Assembly: GCA_041625575.1 (NCBI GenBank)
Contig: JBFJTG010000004.1
Coordinates: 14,591 to 78,590 of the forward strand
Length of the DNA: 64,000 nt
Direction: 5' to 3'
From: Litorivivens sp041625575
GTDB taxonomy: Bacteria > Pseudomonadota > Gammaproteobacteria > Pseudomonadales > Spongiibacteraceae
Of the stretch, positions 9,121 to 18,388 are shown piece after piece; the first letter of the stretch is position 1, and every line of letters starts with the position of its first letter. The notes beneath the pieces were generated by a model. That model was not told the DNA's origin, made no database searches, and saw only the letters and a list, made by a program, of their open reading frames with translations. A program made the translations under genes and the position numbers.

Positions 9121-9504
9121 TTAATGCAAGGCAGAGGGTTCTACCAGAGGGAAAGCGGTAATGGGCGCAATAAACGGGCGTCCGGAGGCGCTGATCATTT
9201 CATAGCTGCCTTCCATGGTGCCAACAGCCGTTTCCATAATGGTGCCCGAGGTGTAGCTGAAACTTTTACCCGGCTCGATGAGGGGCTGCTTGCCGACGAC
9301 GCCTTCGCCACGGACTTCCGATATGCGGTTGCGGCCATTGGTGATAATCCAGTGCCGGTTGATCAGGCGCACGGCTTCATCGCCACCGTTGGTGATGGTG
9401 ATGGTGTAGGCAAAGGCAAAGCGGTTTTCCTGAGGAAGGGATTCGTCGGCCAGGTATTGAGTGGCGACCTGAATATCGACCTGCTTACTTTCTGTGCTTT
9501 CCAT
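9121..9504 (-). CDS. apaG: ApaG protein
   Basis: A 127-residue single-domain ApaG (fibronectin type III-like fold, also called Co2+/Mg2+ efflux protein ApaG although transport is unproven). Conserved blocks are FAYTITITNGG, RLINRHWIITNG, VGKQPLIEPGKSFSYTSGT and GTMEGSYEM. The frame could begin at a TTG 8 codons earlier, but the ATG at 9504 is preceded by AGAGGA at good spacing and gives the usual N-terminus, so it is preferred. Confidence 0.95.
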   Translation of the reverse strand: MESTESKQVDIQVATQYLADESLPQENRFAFAYTITITNGGDEAVRLINRHWIITNGRNRISEVRGEGVVGKQPLIEPGKSFSYTSGTIMETAVGTMEGSYEMISASGRPFIAPITAFPLVEPSALH

Positions 9505-9551
9505 AGGTCCTCTATCTGGATGGTGCAATTTTGGGTGCAGCAGTGCAGCGA

Positions 9552-10346
9552 CTATTTAGCCGGTGCTGTGGCATTGGCGATACGGACGTAGTCGGGCAAT
9601 GCCAGTGTTTCCGGTCTAGCCCCCGGATTGATGCCAAGGGCTTCTAGCTTTTCGGCGTCAACGACGTTCTTGAGTGCATTGCGAAGGGTCTTGCGGCGCT
9701 GGTTAAAGGCGCTGCGCAGGACGTCTTGCAGGTGCTTTACGTCGTTTGCAGGAAAAGGTAGCTCTGCATGTGGTGTCAATCTTACCACGGCTGACTGTAC
9801 TTTGGGGCGGGGGCTGAAAGCCTCGGGAGGTACGTCAAACAATGATTCCACCTGACAGTAATATTGGGTCATCAGGCTGAGACGCCCGTAGGCCTTGGTG
9901 TTAGGCTGGGCCGCCAGCCGGTCTACCACCTCTTTTTGCAACATAAAGTGCATGTCCCTGATGCGGCCGTGAAAGCTCAACAGGTGAAAAATGAGGGGTG
10001 TGGAAATGTTGTAGGGCAAATTGCCGATAATGCGTAGCGGCTTGTCCGGCTGCAGCGCGCCGAAATCGGTCTTGAGGGCATCGCCCTGAATGATGTTGAC
10101 GTGACTGTATTTGGCTAATTGAAGTTCGAGGATGGCAACCAGATCACGATCCAGTTCAATCAGGGTCAGGTCAGCGCCGCTCTCGGCGAGGTAGCCGGTT
10201 ATAGCGCCCTGACCGGGCCCAATTTCAATCAGGGCATCACCTGCCTGGGGGCGCACCGAACGGTGAATGCGGTCAATCGTGCCGGCGTCGCGCAAAAAAT
10301 TCTGGCCAAAGCGTTTGCGGGCGCGGTGCTCCGGGAAATTACTCAT
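9552..10346 (-). CDS. rsmA: 16S rRNA (adenine1518/1519-N6) dimethyltransferase RsmA (KsgA)
   Basis: A 264-residue methyltransferase that dimethylates two adjacent adenines in the terminal hairpin of 16S rRNA during 30S maturation. It opens with RKRFGQNFLRD, has the SAM site in IEIGPGQGAIT and the catalytic motif IV as NLPYNIS, and ends with the usual small helical domain (FNQRRKTLRNALK). Its start overlaps the end of pdxA by 4 bases, which implies coupling. Confidence 0.98.
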   Translation of the reverse strand: MSNFPEHRARKRFGQNFLRDAGTIDRIHRSVRPQAGDALIEIGPGQGAITGYLAESGADLTLIELDRDLVAILELQLAKYSHVNIIQGDALKTDFGALQPDKPLRIIGNLPYNISTPLIFHLLSFHGRIRDMHFMLQKEVVDRLAAQPNTKAYGRLSLMTQYYCQVESLFDVPPEAFSPRPKVQSAVVRLTPHAELPFPANDVKHLQDVLRSAFNQRRKTLRNALKNVVDAEKLEALGINPGARPETLALPDYVRIANATAPAK

Positions 10347-11350
10347 GCGGTGCCCGTCCTTTTGCCGCCACCGCGCTTGCTTGCCATAGAAATCGCCAGT
10401 TGCAGGGCTTCTTCCAAACTGCCGGTGTCGGCCTTGCCAGTGCCGGCGAGATCCAGCGCCGTGCCGTGATCTACCGAAGTGCGAATAATGGGCAGGCCGA
10501 GGGTTACATTCACGGCCCGGCCAAATCCCTGATATTTCAATACGGGCAGTCCCTGATCGTGATACATGGCGAGCACGGCATCGGCCTGTTCGAGATGCTT
10601 GGGTGTGAACGCGGTGTCGGCCGGCAGGGGGCCGTCGAGGTGCATGCCGCCTGCGCGCAGCTTGTTCAGGCAGGGGATGATTGTGTCGATTTCTTCGCGG
10701 CCAAGATGTCCGCCTTCTCCCGCGTGGGGGTTCAGCCCGAGCACTAAGATACGCGGCGAAGGCAGGCCAAACTGCGAAACCAGTGCCTTGTGCAAAATCC
10801 TGATGACCTGTTCTAGCGAGGTGCAGGTAATGGCATCAGCGACGGCGCGCAGGGGCAGGTGGGTCGTCGCGAGCGCCACGCGGAGCTCGCCGCTGGCTAG
10901 CATCATCACGACTTTTTCAACGCCGCAGCGTTCGGCCAAAAATTCAGTATGTCCGCTAAAGGCAATGCCGGCGTCGTTGATAATGGATTTTTGCACGGGC
11001 GCGGTGACCAGAGCGTGATAGTCGCCGCTTAGACAGGCGTCTGTGGCGTGGGCTAGCGTATCAAGTACATAGGCGGCATTGGCGGCGTCGAGCTTGCCCA
11101 CTGTGACGGGCTTGCGTAATTCGGTGTGGAATATTTTCAGCGTGCCTGCGCGCTGGGCCACAGGGGATGAACTTGGCTCGCAGCGCTGCAGTTCGATAGC
11201 CAGGCCCAGATGCTTCGCGCGCTGGGTTAGCAGCGCAGGGTCGGCCACCGCAACTAGCTCTGCAGGCCAGTCACGCTGGGCAAGTGCGAGCAGGATGTCG
11301 GGGCCAATACCGGCGGGTTCGCCCGGGGTAATGGCAATACGGGGAATCAT
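10343..11350 (-). CDS. pdxA: 4-hydroxythreonine-4-phosphate dehydrogenase PdxA
   Basis: A 335-residue NAD-dependent enzyme of pyridoxal 5'-phosphate synthesis. The N-terminal TPGEPAGIGPDILL, the metal-binding His in SGHTEFLAERCG, the second in NPHAGEGGH, and the C-terminal MYHDQGLPVLKYQGF and DHGTALDLAGTGKAD are all family signatures. It lies between surA (45 bases) and rsmA (4-base overlap). Confidence 0.98.
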   Translation of the reverse strand: MIPRIAITPGEPAGIGPDILLALAQRDWPAELVAVADPALLTQRAKHLGLAIELQRCEPSSSPVAQRAGTLKIFHTELRKPVTVGKLDAANAAYVLDTLAHATDACLSGDYHALVTAPVQKSIINDAGIAFSGHTEFLAERCGVEKVVMMLASGELRVALATTHLPLRAVADAITCTSLEQVIRILHKALVSQFGLPSPRILVLGLNPHAGEGGHLGREEIDTIIPCLNKLRAGGMHLDGPLPADTAFTPKHLEQADAVLAMYHDQGLPVLKYQGFGRAVNVTLGLPIIRTSVDHGTALDLAGTGKADTGSLEEALQLAISMASKRGGGKRTGTA

Positions 11351-11395
11351 GAGTGTAGTGATCTGGCGGATATCAGCGAGCTATCAGGCATCAAC

Positions 11396-12670
11396 TTACT
11401 TGATGTCGACATAGGCTTCGTCGCGAATTTTGCGTAGCCAGATATCCAGTTCTTCATCAAATTTGCGCTCGTGAAGAATATTCCGGGCCATATTGCGCCG
11501 TAAATCCATCGTCACGTCCTGTTGGCGACGGTCTTCCACTTTAACGATATGCCAGCCATAACGGCTTTTGAAGGGCTCGCTAACTTTGCCCACAGCGGTG
11601 GCTTCCATCGCTTCCTGAAATTCAGGCACCATTTGCCCCGGGCTGGTCCAGCCGAGATCGCCGCCTTCCTGGGCGGAACCGATGTCTTCAGAATAGGTTT
11701 TGGCCAGATCGTAAAATGATTCGCCGGCTTGGGTGCGTGCGCGTAACGCGCTCGCCAATTTTTCGGTGTCTTTCTCGCTGCGAATTGCCGAGGGCTTGAG
11801 CAGGATGTGGCGCGCCCGGGTTTGCGCAATGACTTCGTTGTGCCCGCGACTTTCCAAGAGCTTGATAACGTGGAATCCGCTGGCACTTTGCAAGGGGCTG
11901 AGTACCTCACCGTCCTGCACCATGCTGGCCTGATCGGCAAATAAACTGGGCAGGTCGGGCGCTTTGCGCCAGCCGAGGTCACTCGGTTGGACGTTTTCAG
12001 CTTTTAATAAAGCATCGACGTTGCCACCAGTCTTCAGCGCCTGATAAATCTTGTTGGCTTGAGCTTTGGCGCTTTCAATTTCGCTATTCGAAGCATCGCT
12101 GGAGGTTGCGACCAGTATATGGGCAAAGTGGTATTCGGGTGCGGTGCGCTTGCGACCTTCGTCCGATTCAAGATAATTCGCAATTTCCTGATCAGTGATC
12201 TGGATGCGCTGATTGACGTTGCCCCGCTGAACCTGCTGCAAGAGCATTTCGCGGTGTATTTGCTCGCGAGCGCTGCTATAGGATGTGCCGGACTCATTCA
12301 GCGCTTTTCGAAATTGCTCGAGTGTCAGGTTATTTTGGGCAGCGATACGCGCCATGGAAGCGTTGAGCTGTTCGTCGCTAATACGCAGGCCAACTCGTTC
12401 GGCCATTTGTAGCTGCAGGCTTTCGAGTATCATGATATCCATGACCTCGCGGCGAATGCGCTCGTCGGGAACGTCCTGACCCGATTGCGCGATATTGGCG
12501 CGTACCTGCTGCAGGCGCTCATCGAGCTCGCTGCGCAGGATAATGTTGTCGTCCACGATGGCGACAATTTCGTCGAGTACTTCTACTTCTGCCTGTAATG
12601 CGGCGCTGCCGTATGTCAGGGCCAATACGGCGGCGAGGCCGCCAATACGCTTTAATCCGGTTTTAATCAT
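11396..12670 (-). CDS. surA: periplasmic peptidyl-prolyl isomerase and chaperone SurA
   Basis: A 424-residue outer-membrane protein chaperone. A Sec signal peptide (about residues 1-27, ending ALQA) is followed by the SurA N-terminal chaperone domain starting at VEVLDEIVAIVDDNIILRSE, then two parvulin domains (about 170-275 and 285-385, each with the RARHILL/FHVIK or LGWTSPGQMVPEF/YGWHIVKVE pattern). The frame opens with a TTG at 12682, but the ATG at 12670 overlaps the lptD stop and gives a normal signal peptide, so it is used. Coupling to lptD makes sense because SurA helps LptD fold. Confidence 0.97.
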   Translation of the reverse strand: MIKTGLKRIGGLAAVLALTYGSAALQAEVEVLDEIVAIVDDNIILRSELDERLQQVRANIAQSGQDVPDERIRREVMDIMILESLQLQMAERVGLRISDEQLNASMARIAAQNNLTLEQFRKALNESGTSYSSAREQIHREMLLQQVQRGNVNQRIQITDQEIANYLESDEGRKRTAPEYHFAHILVATSSDASNSEIESAKAQANKIYQALKTGGNVDALLKAENVQPSDLGWRKAPDLPSLFADQASMVQDGEVLSPLQSASGFHVIKLLESRGHNEVIAQTRARHILLKPSAIRSEKDTEKLASALRARTQAGESFYDLAKTYSEDIGSAQEGGDLGWTSPGQMVPEFQEAMEATAVGKVSEPFKSRYGWHIVKVEDRRQQDVTMDLRRNMARNILHERKFDEELDIWLRKIRDEAYVDIK

Positions 12671-15116
12671 CTTGGTAACCAAAAATATTCTCTTCTAGTA
12701 CGTTAGCGAGCTTGTCACCTAAACCGCCGAGGCCCTTGAGCTGAAACTCCAGCAATATGGCTTCGTCGTGGCCGAGATCTTTAGACAGTGAATTGTCGTC
12801 TGGTTCCAGTGCGCGTTGATGTAGGACTCGAATAGTCCAGCAACAGCTTTCGTAGGCAAACCCGGTCAGGCTTTCCAGTGAGCGCTTGTCTTCCAGATCG
12901 TAGTGCCAGCGCCCAAATAACTGCCACTGCCGCCCGAGGGGCAAGCTGACTGAGGCGTCGAGTTGCTTGAGTTCCGGCCTGTCGTCAGCATTGATGACGG
13001 TGAGGCGGCGCTGGCTGTAGCCGAAATTGTACAGGGTCTGGGGCCCGGTTCGATAGTGCCATCCTACATGCGCCTGATTTACGCGCCCGTCATCGCGGTC
13101 GAACACCATGTCTGCATCCAGCCAGAGTCGCTCGCTGGCTTGCCAGCGCATGGCCGTTGCAATGTCGGATGACTTTGCGCTGCGCCGTTCGGCAGCTTCT
13201 GCTGCGGCATTACTGCCAGCGGGATATATTACGACCGTGCCCGGAATATTGATGTTGCTTTTGAGCAAATTGGGGTCGGTGGCGATTGAGCCGGCGACTA
13301 TGGTGTTGGGCAGGTCCACACGACGGTCTTCGAAGTAAAACGCCTGGCCGACGGCCAGACGCAAGACTTCCCGGCTAGTGTCCTGATCGATAAAACGACT
13401 ACTCAAGCCTAGAGAAAGCTGCCTGGCATCGTTTAGTCGATCGTAGCCTGCGAATCGCGATTCACGAAATAGTTGTTCGTAGGAGAAGGGCAGCAGGCTT
13501 GTATCGAACAGTGGCTGGGACTCCTGGCCGGCTTCGTAATCGCTGTAAAGGTAGTACAGGCGCGGTTCGAGGGTTTGGAGCCAGTCCCGGCCGGAGCGCT
13601 CAAACACCAGCCTGGTATCCAGGCTGGCCATGGTGGCGGTGACCTCGGGATTGTCGTCGATGACGCCTTCATCAAGCTGGTATTTGATATGACGGGATTT
13701 CACGGTGCCAATGATATGCCCGGCACGGCCGAGATAGGGAAACTTGAGGCCGGCCTCGGCGTAGGTGCGCACACCGGTAATAAAGATACCGCCATCTTCC
13801 GTTCCATTGGTGTTTTCGTAGTCAGTGACGTCCGCAAAAAACAGGGCCTGAGGTCGTAAATTGCGCAGCTCGGGCTGGAAGGCCAAAGTCCACTGGGGCA
13901 GTTTGCGATAGGGGTCACTCAAATTTGCGAGGGTCTGGTATTGCTGAACCGCCAGACTCGAACGCCAGGAATCGCTTTGGTAGTTGACCTGCGCAAATTG
14001 GTTGAGGTGAGTAGTGCGTGCAACGGATAGTGAGGCGAGGCTGAGGTCAGTGAAGTAGCCCTGATCACTAACTTTTGCGTAGTCAATGGCGGTAGACCAG
14101 GACTCGTTGATACTGCCTTGTTCATTTAAAGCCTGCAGCCAGCGGTCGCGATGCGCCTGTTTGTCATCGTTTAGGTAGGCGCTCGACAGTTTCCATTCGC
14201 TCCAACGATTGAGGAATCTGGCTTCGGATTCGAGCATCTCGCCGCGGCGTTCCAGAAAACGGGGAGTTAACGTCAGATCATAATTGGGCGCGAGGTTTAT
14301 GTAATAGGGCACCGAGATGTCCAGCCCGCCGTCGCTGGAGGCAATGCTCGGCCACAGAAAACCGGTGCTGCGGCGGTCGTCGATCGGAAAGTCCAGCCAG
14401 GGGGTATAGAACAGGGGGGCTCCCTTAACCCGAAGGCTGGTGTTGCGCGCAACACCGCGACCGCTGTCAAAATCGAGTTGGATATCCTCGGCCTTGAGCG
14501 CCCAGGTTTCAGAGTCGGGCGGACATTGGGTGAATACCGTGTCCGTTAGCTGCATAGTGGTTTCGGTTTGGCGTTCAATTGAGCTGGCGCTGGCTCTCAC
14601 CCCACTCTTGAATACGACAAACTGTGCATTATCAATGCGTCCGGTGCTGTCTAGGCCGCTGAGTTGGGCACTGTCGCCGCGAATGATCATATCCGGCAGC
14701 GTGACGACGACATCGCCTTCGAGCAGAAACTGCTGGAGCTCACGGTCGTACTGGGCGGTGCCCGCATTGACCCCGAGCCGGCCTTTATTTAAAACGACGT
14801 CACCTTCGAGCGTTATCAGGCTGCCTTTGAGCAGTGAACGGTCGGAGCTGGCGTGCAAGGGGGCGTCTTCGGGGTGCAGATTTGCGCCCTCCCAATTGCG
14901 CTCCGGCGGCAGATACACGCCGTCGCAGCCGGGCCCCAATACGCAATCATGGTGGGCGGGGAGCTCCTCGATGTTGTACCAATACCAGGGCTTGCTGTCG
15001 CCGCTTGGCGCAACGCAGCTGTTGGTGTCCGCCAATACCGGGGCGATCGCCAAACTACACAGGACAAGGGGTGCAAGTAAGAGGCGGCGGGGCTGTTGGT
15101 CTGAAATGCAATTCAA
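12663..15116 (-). CDS. lptD: LPS-assembly protein LptD
   Basis: An 817-residue outer-membrane barrel that, with LptE, inserts lipopolysaccharide into the outer leaflet. A signal peptide (ending PVLA near residue 29) is followed by the OstA/LptA-like jellyroll (about 85-230) and a long C-terminal beta-barrel. Cysteines needed for the inter-domain disulfides are visible: one just after the signal peptide, one in FTQCPPDSE and the adjacent pair in YESCCWTIRVLHQR. The only start codon in frame before the signal peptide is TTG (15116), or an ATT two codons earlier; no ATG or GTG is available, so translation may start weakly. It heads the lptD-surA-pdxA-rsmA-apaG-apaH series and is divergent from amgK. 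Confidence 0.96.
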   Translation of the reverse strand: MNCISDQQPRRLLLAPLVLCSLAIAPVLADTNSCVAPSGDSKPWYWYNIEELPAHHDCVLGPGCDGVYLPPERNWEGANLHPEDAPLHASSDRSLLKGSLITLEGDVVLNKGRLGVNAGTAQYDRELQQFLLEGDVVVTLPDMIIRGDSAQLSGLDSTGRIDNAQFVVFKSGVRASASSIERQTETTMQLTDTVFTQCPPDSETWALKAEDIQLDFDSGRGVARNTSLRVKGAPLFYTPWLDFPIDDRRSTGFLWPSIASSDGGLDISVPYYINLAPNYDLTLTPRFLERRGEMLESEARFLNRWSEWKLSSAYLNDDKQAHRDRWLQALNEQGSINESWSTAIDYAKVSDQGYFTDLSLASLSVARTTHLNQFAQVNYQSDSWRSSLAVQQYQTLANLSDPYRKLPQWTLAFQPELRNLRPQALFFADVTDYENTNGTEDGGIFITGVRTYAEAGLKFPYLGRAGHIIGTVKSRHIKYQLDEGVIDDNPEVTATMASLDTRLVFERSGRDWLQTLEPRLYYLYSDYEAGQESQPLFDTSLLPFSYEQLFRESRFAGYDRLNDARQLSLGLSSRFIDQDTSREVLRLAVGQAFYFEDRRVDLPNTIVAGSIATDPNLLKSNINIPGTVVIYPAGSNAAAEAAERRSAKSSDIATAMRWQASERLWLDADMVFDRDDGRVNQAHVGWHYRTGPQTLYNFGYSQRRLTVINADDRPELKQLDASVSLPLGRQWQLFGRWHYDLEDKRSLESLTGFAYESCCWTIRVLHQRALEPDDNSLSKDLGHDEAILLEFQLKGLGGLGDKLANVLEENIFGYQDD

Positions 15117-15206
15117 TGGAATTCGTCAGGCTGATTAATGCAGGGTGGATGATAATGGATTCTTTGATAGGATGCCTGCCTGCTGAAAAAATAAAGGCTA
15201 AAGAGC

Positions 15207-16163
15207 ATGGATGAGGGGCTTCGGCATTGGTGCATAGCGCAGTTGGCGGTTGCAGATGAGAGAGTATCACCTGCAGAACGCGTGGCTGGAGATGCCAGTT
15301 TTCGCGCCTATTATCGCATCCGGCTTGATGATGGCCGCAGCTATGTGGTGATGGATGCCCCGCCGGACAAAGAGGATAGTCGGCCTTTTGTTGACGTTGC
15401 GCAGCGTCTGCGAGAGGCAGGAGTGCACGCGCCGGGTATTGTAGCCTGCGATTTGGCCCGGGGCTGGATGTTGCTTGAAGATTTGGGTGATGAGCTTTAC
15501 AAGCAGGCTTTTGAAACCGGTGACAGTGAAGTCCTGATGGCGCAGATCTTCGATGTGCTTGAGGCGCAAGCCAAGTTAGTCGGCTGCGAGGGACTGCCGA
15601 CCTACGATCAGGCCAAACTTCAAACCGAGCTGGATTTGTTCCCCGACTGGTTTCTGAAGTATGAACGCAGCAATCCCTTTTCCGAGACGGAAAACCTGCA
15701 GTGGCAGCGGCTTTCTCGCCTGCTCTGCGATAGTGCGGCCGAGCAGCCCCAGGTCTTTGTGCACAGGGATTTTCATTCGTGCAACCTGATGTATCTGGGT
15801 GGCGCCGCCCCTGGTGTAATTGATTTTCAGGATGCCGTGCTCGGCCCGTTGACCTACGACCTGATGTCCATCTTGCTGGATCGCTACATCACATGGCCGC
15901 GTTCCCGCCTGGAAGCCTGGATGGAGGAGTTTCGCTTGAGCGTAGCGCCGGATATCGATGCGCGGCAGTGGCAGCGTTGGTGTGACTGGATGGGCTTACA
16001 ACGAAATCTGAAAATCGTCGGTATTTTTGCGCGGCTGGCTCATCGCGATAACAAAAGCGGGTATCTTGAGCTGATTCCGCGTTTTTCAGATTATGTGCTC
16101 GATGCCTTGAATCGTTACGATGAATTTAGGGACGTCCTGCCTATCTTGGAGCAGCGTTTATGA
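15207..16163 (+). CDS. amgK: N-acetylmuramate/N-acetylglucosamine anomeric kinase AmgK
   Basis: A 318-residue aminoglycoside phosphotransferase-fold kinase. It shows the N-lobe GDASFRAYYRIRL, the catalytic loop VHRDFHSCNLMYL (Asp as base) and the metal motif GVIDFQDAVLGPLTYDL. Next to murU this identifies AmgK, which phosphorylates the anomeric position of MurNAc in the peptidoglycan recycling route that bypasses de novo UDP-MurNAc synthesis (described in Pseudomonas putida and confers intrinsic fosfomycin tolerance). Its last bases overlap murU by 4, showing coupling. Confidence 0.93.
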   Translation: MDEGLRHWCIAQLAVADERVSPAERVAGDASFRAYYRIRLDDGRSYVVMDAPPDKEDSRPFVDVAQRLREAGVHAPGIVACDLARGWMLLEDLGDELYKQAFETGDSEVLMAQIFDVLEAQAKLVGCEGLPTYDQAKLQTELDLFPDWFLKYERSNPFSETENLQWQRLSRLLCDSAAEQPQVFVHRDFHSCNLMYLGGAAPGVIDFQDAVLGPLTYDLMSILLDRYITWPRSRLEAWMEEFRLSVAPDIDARQWQRWCDWMGLQRNLKIVGIFARLAHRDNKSGYLELIPRFSDYVLDALNRYDEFRDVLPILEQRL

Positions 16164-16834
16164 AGGCGATGATTTTGGCGGCGGGTCTTGGAAAGCGAAT
16201 GCGGCCATTGACGACTGTTCGTCCCAAACCGCTCCTGAAAGTAAATAATAAGGCCTTGATAGATTACCACCTGGAGCGTCTGGCTGCCGTGGGAATTCGC
16301 GATATCGTTATTAATCATTATTGGCTAGGCGAGCAAATTGAAGACCACGTGGGTAACGGCAACACTTACGGTTTGAATGTTTGCTACTCCGCTGAGGACG
16401 AATTGCTGGACACAGCCGGAGGCATGATCAATGCCTTGCCCCTGCTGGGCGATGAGCCCTTTTTGCTGATCAATGGCGATATCTGGTGCGACTTCCCCTT
16501 TGAAACCCTGGTAGAAAAGCCAGTGCAAAGCGCGCATCTGGTGATGGTGGATAATCCGGAGCATAACGATAGCGGCGATTTTTATTTGCGCGACGGTCTT
16601 TTGCATATTCAGGGGCCGGGTAAGGCCCTGACCTATGCGGGCATTGCGCTTATTAATCCCGCTTTGTTCGAGGGAAGCGAGGGCGGTTGTAAACCCCTGC
16701 GACCTTTTCTTGAACGAGCTATCCAGCGCGGCGCTATCAGCGCGGAACATTATTGTGGCGAGTGGGTGGACGTTGGCACGCCCGAGCGGCTGCGCGAGCT
16801 TGATGCCCGGGTAAGTGCGTCCTCCCTTCGCTAG
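16160..16834 (+). CDS. murU: N-acetylmuramate-1-phosphate uridylyltransferase MurU
   Basis: A 224-residue sugar-nucleotidyltransferase. It begins with the Rossmann-like signature LAAGLGKRMRPLT and has RPKPLLKV, the metal-binding INGDIWCDF and a C-terminal WVDVGTPERLREL. It turns MurNAc-1-phosphate from AmgK into UDP-MurNAc. The start codon overlaps the amgK stop. About 80 bases with an inverted repeat separate it from rpe. Confidence 0.94.
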   Translation: MKAMILAAGLGKRMRPLTTVRPKPLLKVNNKALIDYHLERLAAVGIRDIVINHYWLGEQIEDHVGNGNTYGLNVCYSAEDELLDTAGGMINALPLLGDEPFLLINGDIWCDFPFETLVEKPVQSAHLVMVDNPEHNDSGDFYLRDGLLHIQGPGKALTYAGIALINPALFEGSEGGCKPLRPFLERAIQRGAISAEHYCGEWVDVGTPERLRELDARVSASSLR

Positions 16835-16875
16835 TCATTCGTTAGGCATTTCCCGTTCGGGCTTATAAGGCCGGG

Positions 16876-16903
16876 GCGAAAGCGGTAAACTACGCGCTTT
16901 CGC
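16876..16903. repeat. 9-bp perfect inverted repeat upstream of rpe
   Basis: GCGAAAGCG (16876-16884) is mirrored by CGCTTTCGC (16895-16903) with a 10-base spacer that can itself add GTA/TAC pairs. It lies 20 bases before the rpe start and after murU. No T-run follows on either strand, so it is more likely a leader hairpin or protein site than a terminator. Confidence 0.45.
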
Positions 16904-16922
16904 TCAGCTGCCGAGATTGCCA

Positions 16923-17591
16923 ATGTCTGATTACTGGATCGCTCCTTCCATTTTATCCGCCAATTTTGCCTGCCTCGGTGCAGAAGTGGACGCCGTGCTC
17001 GAAGCCGGTGCCGATGTGGTTCACTTCGATGTTATGGACAACCATTACGTGCCTAACCTGACCATTGGCCCTATGGTTTGCAAAGCCCTGCGTGATCACG
17101 GCGTTACCGCTCCCATCGACGTGCACCTCATGGTGCAGCCGGTTGATAGCCTGATCGGCATGTTTGCCGAGGCTGGCGCCAGCTACATTACCTTTCATCC
17201 GGACGCATCAACGCATGTCGATCGTTCGCTGCAGCTGATTCGCGCTGCCGGTTGTAAGGCCGGTCTTGTCTTGAATCCGGCGATGTCTCCGGACTGCCTG
17301 CGTTACGTAATGGACCGGCTTGACATGATTTTGTTGATGTCGGTCAACCCGGGTTTCGGTGGCCAGAAATTTATTCCCTCGACCATCGACAAAGTGCGTG
17401 AAGTCCGCAGCTTGATTGATGCCAGTGGCTACGATATCAGGCTTGAAGTTGACGGCGGTATTTCGGCGAAAAATATTGCAGAGATCGCCGCCGCGGGCGC
17501 GGATACCTTTGTGGCTGGCTCAGCCATTTTTAATGCCGATAACTACAAAGGCGTTATCGACGAAATGCGCACGCAACTAGCCTCAGTCTAG
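16923..17591 (+). CDS. rpe: ribulose-phosphate 3-epimerase Rpe
   Basis: A 222-residue TIM barrel that interconverts ribulose-5-phosphate and xylulose-5-phosphate in the pentose phosphate pathway. Metal and catalytic residues are visible in IAPSILSANF, VHFDVMDNHYVPNLTIG, DVHLMV and EVDGGI, and the phosphate site in VNPGFGGQKF and AGSAIF. A TTG two codons upstream is also open, but the ATG at 16923 gives the normal MSDYWIAPSIL start. It is followed 7 bases later by gph, and then the trp genes, as in Pseudomonas. Confidence 0.98.
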   Translation: MSDYWIAPSILSANFACLGAEVDAVLEAGADVVHFDVMDNHYVPNLTIGPMVCKALRDHGVTAPIDVHLMVQPVDSLIGMFAEAGASYITFHPDASTHVDRSLQLIRAAGCKAGLVLNPAMSPDCLRYVMDRLDMILLMSVNPGFGGQKFIPSTIDKVREVRSLIDASGYDIRLEVDGGISAKNIAEIAAAGADTFVAGSAIFNADNYKGVIDEMRTQLASV

Positions 17592-17598
17592 TGTTGAC

Positions 17599-18285
17599 GT
17601 GAATGTGCTGAATCGTATTTTTGGGTGCCAGCCCTCGGCCTTACTGTTTGATCTTGATGGAACGTTGGTCGACAGTGCACCGGATTTGGCGGCGGCACTT
17701 GATGATGCATTGGTGGCAGGTGGCTATAGCGCGGCAGGCATTGAGGCCGCTCGCGGCTGGGTTGGCAACGGTGCCCGCAAATTGCTTCAGCGCGCTTTGT
17801 CGACCGCGCGCCAATGCGAAGAGTCCCGCCTCGACAATGCCGAGCTTGAGCGCTTGCTCGAGCATTTTTTCCTGGTTTACGAGCGTGGCTGCACCCAAAA
17901 AACGGTGCTCTATCCGGGGGTTTTACCGGCGCTTGAACGCTGGCATGAGTGCGGAATTCGCATGGCTTGCGTCACCAATAAACCGGAGCGATTTGCGCGC
18001 ATCATCGTTGAGCATTTAGGTTTGAGCACGCTCATGCCGGTGGTTTTGGGCGGCGACAGTCTGGCAACACGCAAACCCGAGCCCGAGCTATTGCTGGAAG
18101 CTTGCCGCCTTTTATCGGTAGCACCGTCGGAGGCTATCATGGTCGGTGATTCCGTGAATGACGTGCTGGCCGCGCGGGCAGCCCTCATGCCGGTGATTGC
18201 GGTACCCTATGGCTACAACTACGGTAGTAATATTGCTGATGCCAAGCCGGATTTGCTTATCGACCGACTTGATATGCTGCTGTAG
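17599..18285 (+). CDS. gph: phosphoglycolate phosphatase (HAD family)
   Basis: A 228-residue HAD hydrolase with the nucleophile motif LLFDLDGTLVDSAPDL, motif II Thr in ACVTNKPERF, Lys in TRKPEPELL and motif IV GDSVNDVLAA. It dephosphorylates 2-phosphoglycolate formed during DNA 3'-end repair. The start is GTG at 17599. It follows rpe and precedes the trp leader, the conserved rpe-gph-trpE order of pseudomonads. Confidence 0.94.
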   Translation: MNVLNRIFGCQPSALLFDLDGTLVDSAPDLAAALDDALVAGGYSAAGIEAARGWVGNGARKLLQRALSTARQCEESRLDNAELERLLEHFFLVYERGCTQKTVLYPGVLPALERWHECGIRMACVTNKPERFARIIVEHLGLSTLMPVVLGGDSLATRKPEPELLLEACRLLSVAPSEAIMVGDSVNDVLAARAALMPVIAVPYGYNYGSNIADAKPDLLIDRLDMLL

Positions 18286-18330
18286 CGGCTCCCCAGGGCG
18301 CCGCGCCGGCGGGTAAACTCTCGGGAAGGT

Positions 18331-18358
18331 TTTACAAATGCAGGCTGTCGGGTAGAAT
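18331..18358 (+). promoter_or_regulatory. promoter of the trp leader and trpEGDC
   Basis: TTTACA (18331-18336) and TAGAAT (18353-18358) are 16 bases apart, each with five of six consensus positions. The predicted start of transcription near 18365 lies 30 bases before a leader peptide and about 147 bases before trpE. Confidence 0.55.
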
Positions 18359-18388
18359 GCCTGCTCCCAACTCTTTTCTGATCTGGAG

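Noticed and set aside
14440..15138. 232-codon plus-strand frame opposite lptD
   Set aside because: Covers the lptD N-terminal domain in antisense; composition is Ser/Arg-rich as expected for a shadow of a GC-rich gene.
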